DNA from: F23-D06 sp045132055
GTDB taxonomy: Bacteria > Bacteroidota > Bacteroidia > Bacteroidales > WCHB1-69
DNA length: 64,000 bases
Reading direction: 5' to 3'
Assembly (NCBI GenBank): GCA_045132055.1
Contig: JBGURP010000037.1
Span: 1-64,000 of the forward strand
The notes beneath the pieces are model-generated. The model was not told the origin of the DNA and made no database searches. It worked only from the letters and a program-made list of their open reading frames with translations. Of this stretch, positions 51,980 through 60,739 are shown piece by piece (position 1 is the stretch's first letter; the number at the start of each line of letters is the position of its first letter). The translations under genes were made by a program, and so were the position numbers.

Positions 51980-52319
51980 AGGTTAATGTTTTTTTGAGTT
52001 AATAGAGCGCAAAGATACGTTTTTTTACCATACAAAAAAGCTATGTTTTTTAACAGAAGAATCTTAAAATTTAAAGTGTAAATAATTGATTTTTAATGAT
52101 AAAATTCTTTTTTAAGAGATGATTGTTAAATGAAAAATGGAAGAAATTTAGCCAAAACGCTTGTAAGTGGATATAATTTGATTTTTTCGCATTTTTGCAT
52201 CCTCACAATCTCTTTCACCTCTTGTACCTCATTCACCCACTTCATATTACTACCCTGGCCTTCGGCCACCCCTTCTAAAATAGAAGGGGAATTATTCACC
52301 TCCTTTACCCCTTAACCCC
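51980..52319. other. 340-base spacer between recA and trmO
   Basis: It contains the recA -7 element (complement of CAAAGATA, 52010-52017), an AT-rich 170-base tract, CACCTCTTGTACC units (52215-52238), family I copy D (52245-52293) and TTCACCTCCTTTACCCC at 52295-52311. The repeat reaches to within a few bases of the trmO ATG. No LexA-like box recognised and no gene. Confidence 0.7.
52245..52293 (+). repeat. Dispersed hairpin repeat, family I, copy D
   Basis: TATTACTACCCTGGCCTTCG, GGCCACCCC, stem CCCCTTCT-AAAAT-AGAAGGGG, GAATTATT. It differs from copies B and C at only a few positions in the first hairpin. Confidence 0.9.
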
Positions 52320-52994
52320 ATGGCTCTCAACATCATCGCACGCGCACACAGTGAATTCCCGTCCAAGTTCGGCATTCCGCGACAGAGCGGATTGGTGCCA
52401 TCGTTGCGCACGCGCATCGTGTTTGAGCCGGAGTATCGCAATGCGGAGGCGTTGCGCGGCATCGAGGAGTTCTCGCATTTGTGGCTAATTTGGGGCTTCT
52501 CGGAGGTGAGTCAGGAGCAGTGGTCGCCCACGGTGCGCCCGCCGCGATTGGGTGGCAACAAGCGGATGGGGGTGTTTGCCACGCGCTCGCCGTTCCGCCC
52601 CAATCCTATCGGGCTCTCCTGTGTGGAGTTGCTCGAGGTTGATCTCTCGCCGAAGAACCCCACGATCCTGGTGGGTGGCGCCGACCTCATGGACGGCACC
52701 CCGATCTATGACATCAAGCCCTATCTGCTCACAACGGATTGCCATCCGGAGGCCTTGAAGGGCTTCACGCAAGAGCACGAGGATTATCAGGTGGAAGTGG
52801 AGATTCCGGAGGCGATAGCCAAAAAATTGCCAAAGGCAACCCTAGAAAAATTGCGGCAAGTGCTTGCCCAGGACCCACGTCCCGCCTATCATCACGACGA
52901 AACCCGCGTTTATGGATTTCCGTTCGACGGGTACGAGGTGAAATTCTGCGTTCAGAATGGCATGTTGTTGGTGCGGGAGGTGAAAAAAGGATGA
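52320..52994 (+). CDS. trmO: tRNA (N6-threonylcarbamoyladenosine37-N6)-methyltransferase TrmO
   Basis: 224 residues. UPF0066/TsaA motifs: ARAHSEFPSKFGIPRQSGLV, IEEFSHLWLIWGFSEVSQEQ, GVFATRSPFRPNPIGLSCVE, LMDGTPIYDIKPYL, and a C-terminal domain with RVYGFPFDGYEVKF. It methylates t6A37 of tRNA-Thr using SAM. Its leader is entirely repeat sequence; the ATG at 52320 is the only good start. Confidence 0.94.
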   Translation: MALNIIARAHSEFPSKFGIPRQSGLVPSLRTRIVFEPEYRNAEALRGIEEFSHLWLIWGFSEVSQEQWSPTVRPPRLGGNKRMGVFATRSPFRPNPIGLSCVELLEVDLSPKNPTILVGGADLMDGTPIYDIKPYLLTTDCHPEALKGFTQEHEDYQVEVEIPEAIAKKLPKATLEKLRQVLAQDPRPAYHHDETRVYGFPFDGYEVKFCVQNGMLLVREVKKG

Positions 52995-53002
52995 TATTTT
53001 TG
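52995..53002 (+). promoter_or_regulatory. -7 element only 4 bases before the next start codon
   Basis: TATTTTTG overlaps the trmO stop region and ends 4 bases before the ATG at 53007. If used, the transcript would be leaderless or nearly so. Confidence 0.45.
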
Positions 53003-53006
53003 CCGT

Positions 53007-54293
53007 ATGAAAAAATATTGCCAATTCCTTCTCGTTCTCGCTCTGCTTGTAGCAACTGCCCAGATCTGCACCGCCCAGGTGTGCGGGTGCACCGACTCGC
53101 TGGCGGTCAATTACGATCCTGGCGCGACGGTGAACGATGGCGGGTGTGTGTACGCCGCGACTATCATTACGGCGGATGGAATTGGTGTGCTGGATCCGCT
53201 GATGCAGGGGTCCTCTTCTCTGCTCTTTTGGGACAATGGCTTTTGGACCTTTAACGATCACAACGACAGTTGCCTTTATCACATTGACTCCACCAGCGCG
53301 AACATCCTGGAAACCTTCTGTATCAACGGGCTCCGAAATGATGATGTGGAGGAAATCTCCCAAGACAGCCTCTATTTGTATTTCGGGGATGTGGGCAATA
53401 ACAGCGGCAGCCGACAGGATCTCCAAATATTGCGAATTAGCAAGGAATCTATTTTAAATCAGATGATTGTAATAGATACTATACGGTTTTTCTACGAGGA
53501 TCAGACGGATTTTACAGCCAATCCTCAGGCCACCGACTTTGATTGCGAGGCGTTCATCGTTACCGACGACAGCATCTATATCTTTACCAAAGAATGGGTT
53601 TCCACCCAAACCACCCTTTACAGTCTTCCCAAAATACCTGGTACTCATGTCGCACGCCGGCTCGAAACCTATGATGTGCACGGACTAATCACGGGTGCCT
53701 CGTATATGCCCGAATATCAGTTGATTGTTCTTTGTGGTTATGATTATGACCCGGTGAATCTGTTGTCGTCGCTCCATCCATACATTATATTGCTGTATGA
53801 TTTTCAGGAAGATAGATTCTTTTCTGGCAATAAACGGCGGCTGGATTTCGATTTTTCATCCCGTGCTCAGGTCGAAGCCATAGCCACTTGCAATGCTTTG
53901 GACTACTACATTACCAACGAGCAAACTTCGCTCTCTGTAATGGATTATGTCATAGACATTCCTCCGGCACTCCAGCGGTTGGACCTGCGCGAATATCTTC
54001 TTCCCTATTTGAGCCAGTTTGGCATCTCCGACAATCCGGATGTCGTGCCGAATCTGTCCAAAGAGAATTTCCGGATTTATCCCAATCCAGCTATAGACAA
54101 GCTCTATATAGATTGTCCGCAGGAATTACTCGGGGCAAACTACGAGATTTTCAACATCAGCGGCCAGAAAGTGGAGGAAGGAATCCTTAATGGAAATGCT
54201 CTTTCATTGAATAACAAAAGATTATCTTCCGGAAAATACATATTGATTATTCGGAAAGACAAGACACAGAAGACATTTTCATTCTTTAAATGA
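53007..54293 (+). CDS. Secreted protein with T9SS type A sorting domain
   Basis: 428 residues. Signal peptide MKKYCQFLLVLALLVATAQICTA. It is followed at once by a GCTDSLAVNYDPGATVNDGG-C module, a short Cys/Asp motif often repeated in Bacteroidota surface proteins. The middle (about residues 70-330) has propeller-like strands (LFWDNGFWTFNDHNDSCLYH, SLYLYFGDVGNNSGSRQDLQ) of unknown function. The last ~75 residues are the type A tail (FRIYPNPAIDKLYIDCPQEL ... LSSGKYILIIRKDKTQ). It should be exported by T9SS. Target unknown. Confidence 0.82.
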   Translation: MKKYCQFLLVLALLVATAQICTAQVCGCTDSLAVNYDPGATVNDGGCVYAATIITADGIGVLDPLMQGSSSLLFWDNGFWTFNDHNDSCLYHIDSTSANILETFCINGLRNDDVEEISQDSLYLYFGDVGNNSGSRQDLQILRISKESILNQMIVIDTIRFFYEDQTDFTANPQATDFDCEAFIVTDDSIYIFTKEWVSTQTTLYSLPKIPGTHVARRLETYDVHGLITGASYMPEYQLIVLCGYDYDPVNLLSSLHPYIILLYDFQEDRFFSGNKRRLDFDFSSRAQVEAIATCNALDYYITNEQTSLSVMDYVIDIPPALQRLDLREYLLPYLSQFGISDNPDVVPNLSKENFRIYPNPAIDKLYIDCPQELLGANYEIFNISGQKVEEGILNGNALSLNNKRLSSGKYILIIRKDKTQKTFSFFK

Positions 54294-54308
54294 GAGAGGT
54301 GGCCTAAA

Positions 54309-54500
54309 TCAGCGCTTGAAAATCTCTATGGTCACGTCGTAGGGCGGCATGATGAACGTGTTGCTGCGAACAGGAACCATTACTCTATGGGAATCTTTAC
54401 TGCATACAATGAGGTAATAATCCTCCGAATATTGTTCTGTCCTGTAATACACACTCATCGTCTCACCGAATTTGGCTTTATTGGTGGATAGCATCACCAC
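54309..54500 (-). CDS. Short hypothetical ORF, possible remnant of a repeat-domain surface protein
   Basis: 63 residues from ATG at 54498-54500, open upstream to about 54550 without another ATG. The C-terminal SNTFIMPPYDVTIEIFKR resembles the last strands of InlB-type B repeats (xFTMPxxDVTVxxxF). There is no signal peptide, so if real it is probably a truncated piece. It is convergent with the T9SS cargo gene. The hairpin repeats begin just upstream of it. Confidence 0.35.
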   Translation of the reverse strand: MVMLSTNKAKFGETMSVYYRTEQYSEDYYLIVCSKDSHRVMVPVRSNTFIMPPYDVTIEIFKR

Positions 54501-54602
54501 TTTTCCTGTATATGTTGATAGTGCTTGACTTTCGCGGCAGTTTCGAGTGGCGTTTCAGCGCAAGTGCCACCTGTGCCGCGACCAGACGCACACAGCCTCC
54601 AT

Positions 54603-54665
54603 CCCCCACACTGCGCAACTTCGTTGCTTGTATGGGGTTAATAGAATGAAGGTCTCTTCGAGACC
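54603..54665 (-). repeat. Double-hairpin repeat, family II, copy 2 (reversed)
   Basis: On the reverse strand: hairpin GGTCTCGAAGAGACC, linker TTCATTCTATTAACCCC, then ATACAAGCAACGAAGTTGCG ending in GTGTGGGGG. It has the same order as copies 1 and 3, with compensating differences in both stems. Confidence 0.8.
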
Positions 54666-54764
54666 GATGAGGATGTCAATAATTGTTGCTATTTGCAAAA
54701 AAACGGTTGCCGTTGAATACTCCGTGCAAAGCGCGAAATAGTGAGTTGCGGAGCGAGGTGGGAC

Positions 54765-54831
54765 GCATCCCGGCAGGGATGCCATCTCAATAACCCCGTA
54801 CCAAGCGCCTGTAAGGCGCGCGGTGTGGGGG
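54765..54831 (+). repeat. Double-hairpin repeat, family II, copy 3
   Basis: Hairpin GCATCCCGGCAGGGATGC, linker CATCTCAATAACCCC, then GTACCAAGCGCCTGTAAGGC and GCGCGGTGTGGGGG, with GCGCC/GGCGC as inner stem and CCCC/GGGG as outer stem. Confidence 0.85.
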
Positions 54832-54998
54832 AGTGGCAATGTGCTATGAAATCCTCGCGGCGCAAGAGTCGCGTGCACCAAGGCACAGACCAGCTCGCCG
54901 CGAAAGGCAGGCGCGGAGAGAAATGAAACCATGCAAACTCATGTAGGTTCTATTTATTGCGGACCGAATTGTATTTCACAAGATTGCTTCAAAAAATG

Positions 54999-55006
54999 TA
55001 TATTTG
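54999..55006 (+). promoter_or_regulatory. Bacteroidota -7 element for the beta-galactosidase gene
   Basis: TATATTTG, 27 bases before the ATG at 55034. Confidence 0.6.
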
Positions 55007-55033
55007 TGCGCTTAACCAAAATGACATCATGAA

Positions 55034-58000
55034 ATGTGTCACTCCAATATTAAAGAATCACTTATCCTCCGCATCATTCTCATCGCATTCGCCCTGATAG
55101 TGGCGACCGCCGGTTGGTGCAAGGCCCAAACCTTCACCGAGTGGCAGGATCCCAAAGTGTTCGAGGTGAATAAACTGTACCCGCGGGCTAACATTCCGCA
55201 GAACAACGAATATTTTACCCACGGTCTTTTCTTTGAGAATCTTGACGGCCAGTGGAAATTCCTCTATGTGCCCAATGCCGACGAGCGGCCCACGGACTTT
55301 TTCAAAACCGATTACGACGACAGCGGTTGGGGCACCATCCCAGTGCCCGGCAACTGGGAACTGAACGGCTACGGCGTGCCTGTGTATGTGAACACAACCA
55401 ACGACTTCGACAACAGCCAGTTGCCGAAAGTGCCCGTGAAGGGCAACGCCGTGGGCAGTTATCGCAAATGGGTGAAAATTGACAAGAAATGGAAAGACAA
55501 GCAGATGATTATCAATGTCGGGGGCGCGAAATCCTGCTTCTACCTTTGGGTGAACGGGCAGTTTGTGGGCTACAGCGAGGATGCCAAGACCAACTCCGAG
55601 TTCGATATCACCCAGTTTGTGAAATTCGGGGAGCGCAACCTCATCGCTCTGCAGGTCTTCAAATGGAGCGACGGCTCCTATTTCGAATGTCAGGATTTCT
55701 GGCGACTGAGCGGCATTGAGCGCAGCATTACACTGTATGCCCAACCCAAAACGCACATTTACGATTACAAGATTGTGGCAGACTTGGACTCCACCTACAA
55801 ACATGGTTTTTTGGACATAGAAATGGCCATTGAAAATCTGGATTCTTGTCCGAAAGACCAGCGATTCCATGTCTCACTCAATTTTCCCAATAGAGACAAG
55901 AAGACAGAGGAGGTGATATTTCATAATTATACCGACACTATTTTCAAAAATACGGTCGGAAAACACTACATTCGCTTGAAAGCCGAATTGCCCAGTGTCA
56001 CGCCTTGGACTGCTGAAAATCCTCATCTGGAAAAGATGCTGATTTTTCTTTCCGACAGTAATAATAAACACATAGACAATGTCTGTGCTTATGTCGGGTT
56101 CCGTAATGTGCGCATCGAAAACGGGCAATTGCAGGTAAACGGTGTGCCGGTGACCATCCGCGGGGTGAACCGCCACGAGCACGATCCGAAAATGGGGCAT
56201 GTGGTTTCGATGGAGCGCATGGAGCAGGACATCCTTCTGATGAAGGCCAACAATATCAACACGGTACGTACGAGTCACTATCCCAACGCACCGGAATTTT
56301 ACAATCTGTGTGACCAATACGGCTTGTATGTCATTGATGAGGCTAATGCGGAATCGCACGCGCAGGGTTACGGTGAGCAATCGTTGGCGAAACGCGCTGA
56401 TTTCAAGAGAGCTACGGTGGCGCGCACCCGCAACATGTACGAGCGCGACAAGAACCATCCGTGCATAATCTCGTGGTCGCTGGGCAACGAGTCGGGCAAC
56501 GGCGTGTGCTACGAGGCTGCCTACGACTGGCTTAAGGCCGAGGACAGCACCCGCCCCATCCAGTATGAGCGCGCCCTCTACGACCGCAACACCGACATCG
56601 TCACCATCATGTATCCCTCGGTGGATTACCTTTCCAAGTACGCACAGAAAAAGCAGGAGCGGCCGTTCATTATGTGCGAGTACGCGCACGCGATGGGCAA
56701 CAGCTGCGGTGGCCTCCAGAATTACTGGGACACCATCTACAAGTACCCGCAATTGCAGGGCGGTTGCATCTGGGACTGGGTCGATCAGGGTCTGCTGACG
56801 AAGGACGCGCAGGGAAAGGAGTATTTCGCTTATGGTGGCGACTTCGGGGAGAACATGCCCTCCGACGGCAACTTCTGCATCAACGGGTTAGTGGGTCCCG
56901 ACCGCCAACCGCACCCACAGTTGGCCGAGGTGCGGAAAGTGTATCAGCCCGTCACCATTGAGGCGGTGGATTTGAAGAAGTTGCAGTTCCGGATTATCAA
57001 CCGCTTTGATTTTACCAACCTGCAGGATTTCAATATTTTCTATACACTTCAGCCCGATGTGGCGCACGAAACGCCCAAACATCCGGATGATTTCCTCACT
57101 ATACCCAATCGTCCCATTATCGGATTTTTAAATCAGTCTCTTGCGCCCCACGACACGGCCTATTTTACGCTGCCAGAATCGTTTGTCAAGCAATGGGTGC
57201 CGGATACTGTGCCGCCCGGCCGGGATGTGATGCTGGATTTTTATGTGGTTAACACAAAGGACACAAAGGACGCAAAGGGTGCAAAGGGTGCAAAGGGGGA
57301 AGGGGGTACAAGAGGTAAAGGAGGTGAAAAGGAAATGGGAAATGTAATTGCTTATGAGCAGTTCAAGTTGCCGGTGCCGACATTCAAGCCGCGAGGTGCT
57401 AATTTCGGCTTTTTTACTGACAGCGTAACCTACCGTTGGGAAGGGAACATGCTGATTGTCAACGCTGGAAAGATAGAAATTGTGTTTGACGGCAAGGAAG
57501 GGCATATCACCACCATCAAGAAAGATGGCAAACCCGTGGTAATTGAAGGACCGCGGCTCAATTTCTGGCGCCCGCCCACCGACAACGATGAGGTTGATAG
57601 TCACGGTGCGCTGCTCTGGCGCAGAATTGGACTCGACAACCTCACGTGGACGTTGAAAAATATGGATGTGCGTAACAACTGGAACGGCGATTTTTTCGTT
57701 ACGGTTTACCGGAATGCTGAAAACGAAAACGGAGAAATTGTTTTCAGCGTCTATGAGGACTACGAAGTGAAGCCCAGCGGCGATATTCGGGTCAATTATG
57801 AGATTATCAAGAGCGACTGGGTTCCCTCGTTGCCCAAAGCGGGTGTTCAGATGAAAGTGTCAGACGAATTAGTGACAACCGAATGGGTGGGTTGCGCGCA
57901 AGAGACTTACCCTGATCGCAAAGCGTGTGGATTTGTTGGACATTATGAAGCTCCCACGGATGACCTGTTTCACCATTACGTTCGTCCGCAGGCGGCAGGT

Positions 58001-58879
58001 AATAGGATGGAGACACGCTACGTGTCGCTCTTTAACAAAGAGCACCAGCGAATGCTTTCTGCCCGTCTTTGGGATTGGAGGTGGGAAGGGGACGACCTTT
58101 GTCAATTCAGCATATACCCTTACGATGATGAGAATATTGAACAATCGAAACACATCAACGAACTGCAACGCAAAGGATACTATACTTTAAACATTGATAA
58201 GGTTCAGTCCGGTTTAGGTACGGCCACCTGCGGACCAGGAATTGCTAACCGTGATTTAATAAAGATTGGACTCGTTACTAAAATGCAACTTCTTCTACAA
58301 GTTGGCGAGAATACCCTTTTCGAGGATTTCTTTGTTAATAAAACCAAAGAAATGGAACCGTTATTCAGCCGTGACATCAACTGGGCAAAAAGAATAGGAG
58401 AAGCCCCTTCCTATACAATAAATAGCACACCTACAGAGCCCTACAACAAGGCAGCTGACACTATACTTATGGACCAAAAAATCGGTAACCCCGCTAACTT
58501 CCACGAAGGCTGGGTCGGTTATTATGGTGAGCCGATGAATTTGAAATGTGCATTAAATGAGAATCAGAACGATACATTGACCGTCACGCTCAGTTTCGCG
58601 CACCACCCCTCGCGATGGGTTTTCTTGCCGCAGAAAGTGTTGGTGTCGTATTCCAAAAACGGTAGAAAATACAGTCGGCCCGAGGAGGTCGCGCTGCCCT
58701 TAGACCCGACGTTGAAGGAGAACGACAAGCCGCGAGTCTGCATCCTGCGCCATAAAATCCCGAACATCAAGGTGAAATACATCAAGATTGAGGCACTGCC
58801 CGTGGAGAAATTGCCTGCATGGCATCCTGCCGCAGGAGAGAAGGTGTGGATTATGACGGATGAGGTGAAAGTGCAGTGA
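55034..58879 (+). CDS. GH2 beta-galactosidase, secreted, with low-complexity linker
   Basis: 1281 residues. The N-terminal hydrophobic stretch (LILRIILIAFALIVATAG, cut near KAQ) is a signal peptide, so it acts in the periplasm. GH2 sugar-binding domain: SDGSYFECQDFWRLSGIERS. TIM barrel: NRHEHDPKMGHVVSMERMEQ, acid/base Glu486 in SWSLGNESGNG and nucleophile Glu549 in FIMCEYAHAMGNS. The beta-galactosidase small-chain domain follows (PRLNFWRPPTDNDEVDSHGA). About 130 extra C-terminal residues may be a discoidin-like binding module. Residues ~739-768 are a Lys/Gly/Thr-rich linker encoded by tandem DNA repeats. There is no susC/susD pair beside it. Confidence 0.93.
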   Translation: MCHSNIKESLILRIILIAFALIVATAGWCKAQTFTEWQDPKVFEVNKLYPRANIPQNNEYFTHGLFFENLDGQWKFLYVPNADERPTDFFKTDYDDSGWGTIPVPGNWELNGYGVPVYVNTTNDFDNSQLPKVPVKGNAVGSYRKWVKIDKKWKDKQMIINVGGAKSCFYLWVNGQFVGYSEDAKTNSEFDITQFVKFGERNLIALQVFKWSDGSYFECQDFWRLSGIERSITLYAQPKTHIYDYKIVADLDSTYKHGFLDIEMAIENLDSCPKDQRFHVSLNFPNRDKKTEEVIFHNYTDTIFKNTVGKHYIRLKAELPSVTPWTAENPHLEKMLIFLSDSNNKHIDNVCAYVGFRNVRIENGQLQVNGVPVTIRGVNRHEHDPKMGHVVSMERMEQDILLMKANNINTVRTSHYPNAPEFYNLCDQYGLYVIDEANAESHAQGYGEQSLAKRADFKRATVARTRNMYERDKNHPCIISWSLGNESGNGVCYEAAYDWLKAEDSTRPIQYERALYDRNTDIVTIMYPSVDYLSKYAQKKQERPFIMCEYAHAMGNSCGGLQNYWDTIYKYPQLQGGCIWDWVDQGLLTKDAQGKEYFAYGGDFGENMPSDGNFCINGLVGPDRQPHPQLAEVRKVYQPVTIEAVDLKKLQFRIINRFDFTNLQDFNIFYTLQPDVAHETPKHPDDFLTIPNRPIIGFLNQSLAPHDTAYFTLPESFVKQWVPDTVPPGRDVMLDFYVVNTKDTKDAKGAKGAKGEGGTRGKGGEKEMGNVIAYEQFKLPVPTFKPRGANFGFFTDSVTYRWEGNMLIVNAGKIEIVFDGKEGHITTIKKDGKPVVIEGPRLNFWRPPTDNDEVDSHGALLWRRIGLDNLTWTLKNMDVRNNWNGDFFVTVYRNAENENGEIVFSVYEDYEVKPSGDIRVNYEIIKSDWVPSLPKAGVQMKVSDELVTTEWVGCAQETYPDRKACGFVGHYEAPTDDLFHHYVRPQAAGNRMETRYVSLFNKEHQRMLSARLWDWRWEGDDLCQFSIYPYDDENIEQSKHINELQRKGYYTLNIDKVQSGLGTATCGPGIANRDLIKIGLVTKMQLLLQVGENTLFEDFFVNKTKEMEPLFSRDINWAKRIGEAPSYTINSTPTEPYNKAADTILMDQKIGNPANFHEGWVGYYGEPMNLKCALNENQNDTLTVTLSFAHHPSRWVFLPQKVLVSYSKNGRKYSRPEEVALPLDPTLKENDKPRVCILRHKIPNIKVKYIKIEALPVEKLPAWHPAAGEKVWIMTDEVKVQ
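57251..57335 (-). repeat. CACCTC/CCTTTG tandem repeat inside the beta-galactosidase gene
   Basis: Read on the reverse strand: TTCACCTCCTTTACCTCTTG then TACCCCC, then CCTTTGCACCCTTTGCACC, CTTTGCGTCCTTTGTGTCC. The first piece matches the intergenic units next to family I copies C and D almost exactly. In frame it encodes TKDTKDAKGAKGAKGEGGT and RGKGGEK. Confidence 0.85.
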
Positions 58880-58892
58880 TACAGATTTTTTA

Positions 58893-58900
58893 TATTTTTG
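58893..58900 (+). promoter_or_regulatory. Bacteroidota -7 element for the GT2 gene
   Basis: TATTTTTG, 22 bases before the ATG at 58923. Confidence 0.65.
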
Positions 58901-58922
58901 CACTCTTTAAAACTCAAACCAC

Positions 58923-59933
58923 ATGGCAAAACTGGCCGTAGTCATTTTGAATTGGAATGGAAAGAAATTCTTGGAGCAATATCTGCCTGCTCTGGTTAAG
59001 TATTTGCCTGATTATGCGGAGATTGTAGTGGCTGACAACGCCTCAACCGACGGTTCTGTGGCTTTTCTCAAAGAGACCTATCCCAACATCAGAGTGCTCG
59101 AGCACGAGCGCAACGAAGGTTTTGCCCGCGGCTACAATATGGCGTTGGAGAAGGTGGATGCTCAGTATTTCTGCCTGCTGAACTCCGACATTGAGGTTAC
59201 GGAGCACTGGATAGAACCCATTATAGAAATGATGGACGCCAATGAAACCATTGCGGCCGTACAGCCCAAGTTGCTGTCGTACCATCATCGCGACGAGTTC
59301 GAGTACGCAGGGGCCGCGGGTGGCTACATTGACAAATATGGCTATCCGTTCTGTCGCGGGCGCGTGTTCGGCAACCTGGAGAAGGACCACGGGCAGTACG
59401 ACACCGAAGCGGACATCTTCTGGGCCTCCGGCGCAGCCATGTTCGTACGCAGCGATGTCTATCGCACCATGGGCGGCCTCGACCCCGACTTTTTCGCGCA
59501 CATGGAAGAGATTGATTTCTGCTGGCGTATCAAAAATACGGGCTACAAAATCAAATTCAACCCCAATTCGATCGTGTATCATATCGGAGGCGGCACATTG
59601 CCCAAGAACAACTCCTACAAAACCTACCTCAACTTCCGCAACAACCTGTTTTTGCTTCTCAAGAACCTGCCTGATGAACGCATCAAGCAGACATTGGTGG
59701 TGAAGTTTTTCCTGGATCAGGTGGCAGCGGTGTTTTTCCTGTTGCAAGGACATTTCAAGGATTTTATCGCGGTCTATAAGGCCATGCGCGATTTCTATAA
59801 GAACTATGAATACTGCAAGGCCAAGCGCAACACACTCCCCAAGTTGGCCTACACCGACACTTATCCCAAGTCGGTCGTTTTTCTGCATTATTTCAAGCGT
59901 AAAAAGATTTTTAACGGAACTGATTTTTCCTAA
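58923..59933 (+). CDS. Glycosyltransferase family 2
   Basis: 336 residues. GT-A fold: AVVILNWNGKKFLEQYLPAL, VVADNASTDGSVAFLKETYP, HERNEGFARGYNMAL, the metal site LLNSDIEVTEHWIEP (D-x-D-like SDIE), and the acceptor region FFAHMEEIDFCWRIKNTGYK (ED-type). It resembles rhamnosyltransferases of the WbbL type, which extend surface polysaccharide. A C-terminal hydrophobic segment may touch the membrane. First of a rightward trio. Confidence 0.9.
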   Translation: MAKLAVVILNWNGKKFLEQYLPALVKYLPDYAEIVVADNASTDGSVAFLKETYPNIRVLEHERNEGFARGYNMALEKVDAQYFCLLNSDIEVTEHWIEPIIEMMDANETIAAVQPKLLSYHHRDEFEYAGAAGGYIDKYGYPFCRGRVFGNLEKDHGQYDTEADIFWASGAAMFVRSDVYRTMGGLDPDFFAHMEEIDFCWRIKNTGYKIKFNPNSIVYHIGGGTLPKNNSYKTYLNFRNNLFLLLKNLPDERIKQTLVVKFFLDQVAAVFFLLQGHFKDFIAVYKAMRDFYKNYEYCKAKRNTLPKLAYTDTYPKSVVFLHYFKRKKIFNGTDFS

Positions 59934-59945
59934 AAACAGGAGATT

Positions 59946-60734
59946 ATGGAACTTTTCAGCCAGATATATGAGTATATCCTGATTGTGATGTCGGTACTCG
60001 GAGTGGGTGTTTTCATCACATTGCAGTTTGTGACCCCGGCATACGGTATGACCTTCAACAACCGCTGGGGCATGTCGGTGCGCAGCAACCTGGGATGGTT
60101 CATCATGGAATCCCCGGTGTTTTTTACCATGCTATTGCTCTATTTCATTTCTACACTGGAAGGAGTGAAACCGTTCAATATCGTCACATTTGTGATGTTC
60201 TTCTTTTTTGAATTCCACTATTTCCAACGGTCGTTCATCTTCCCACTTTTGATGAAAGGACAGAGCAAAATGCCCATTTCCATCATTATCACAGGTTTTG
60301 TGTTCAACACCCTGAATGCCATCATGCAAGGCGGCTGGCTCTTTTTCTTCTGTCCCGCCGACGCCTATCCGGTTTCCTGGTTTTGGTCGTGGCAGTTTAT
60401 TTTGGGCACTGCTATTTTCATTTTCGGCATGGTTATAAATCTGCATGCCGACCGTATTATCCGGGGTTTGCGTACCGATATCACCGACAACAACTATTAT
60501 CTGCCACAAGGCTGGCCGTTTACTAAGATAAGCTCAGCCAACTACACGGGTGAAATTCTGGAGTGGTTGGGTTTCGCCATTCTCACGTGGTCTGTATCCG
60601 GTTTGGTGTTCCTGCTTTGGACCTGTGCCAACATCATCCCACGTTCCAAGGCAGTTTACGAACGCTATACCCAGTTTTTCGGAAAAGAATTCACCGATTT
60701 GAAACGCTATAAGATTTTTCCGGGTATTTATTAA
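59946..60734 (+). CDS. Steroid 5-alpha-reductase family membrane protein (SRD5A/DUF1295-like)
   Basis: 262 residues with about six membrane helices. The C-terminal family signature is present: MVINLHADRIIRGLRTDITD, YYLPQGWPFTKISSANYTGE, LEWLGFAILTWSVSGLVFLL and the ending YKIFPGIY. It fits NADPH-dependent 3-oxo-5-alpha-steroid 4-dehydrogenases. The bacterial substrate is unknown; a sterol, bile acid or polyprenol-type lipid is possible. It lies 12 bases after the GT2 gene and 5 bases before the Rieske-like lipoprotein gene. Confidence 0.85.
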   Translation: MELFSQIYEYILIVMSVLGVGVFITLQFVTPAYGMTFNNRWGMSVRSNLGWFIMESPVFFTMLLLYFISTLEGVKPFNIVTFVMFFFFEFHYFQRSFIFPLLMKGQSKMPISIIITGFVFNTLNAIMQGGWLFFFCPADAYPVSWFWSWQFILGTAIFIFGMVINLHADRIIRGLRTDITDNNYYLPQGWPFTKISSANYTGEILEWLGFAILTWSVSGLVFLLWTCANIIPRSKAVYERYTQFFGKEFTDLKRYKIFPGIY

Positions 60735-60739
60735 GCATT

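Larger units (their letters stand above)
54501..55033. other. 533-base spacer with two family II repeats
   Basis: No convincing gene. Two double-hairpin repeats face each other (54603-54665 reversed, 54765-54831 forward). Further on there is GC-rich unassigned sequence (54840-54930), then an AT-rich tract with the beta-galactosidase promoter TATATTTG (54999-55006). Confidence 0.75.

Noticed and set aside
54603..54831. Remnant insertion sequence bounded by inverted copies
   Set aside because: The two facing repeats are only 99 bases apart and enclose no transposase fragment; a third copy stands alone at 14185, so they are independent repeats.
54741..54926. Small ORFs in the spacer before the beta-galactosidase gene
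   Set aside because: They run through the family II hairpins and have no start context, homology or neighbour support.
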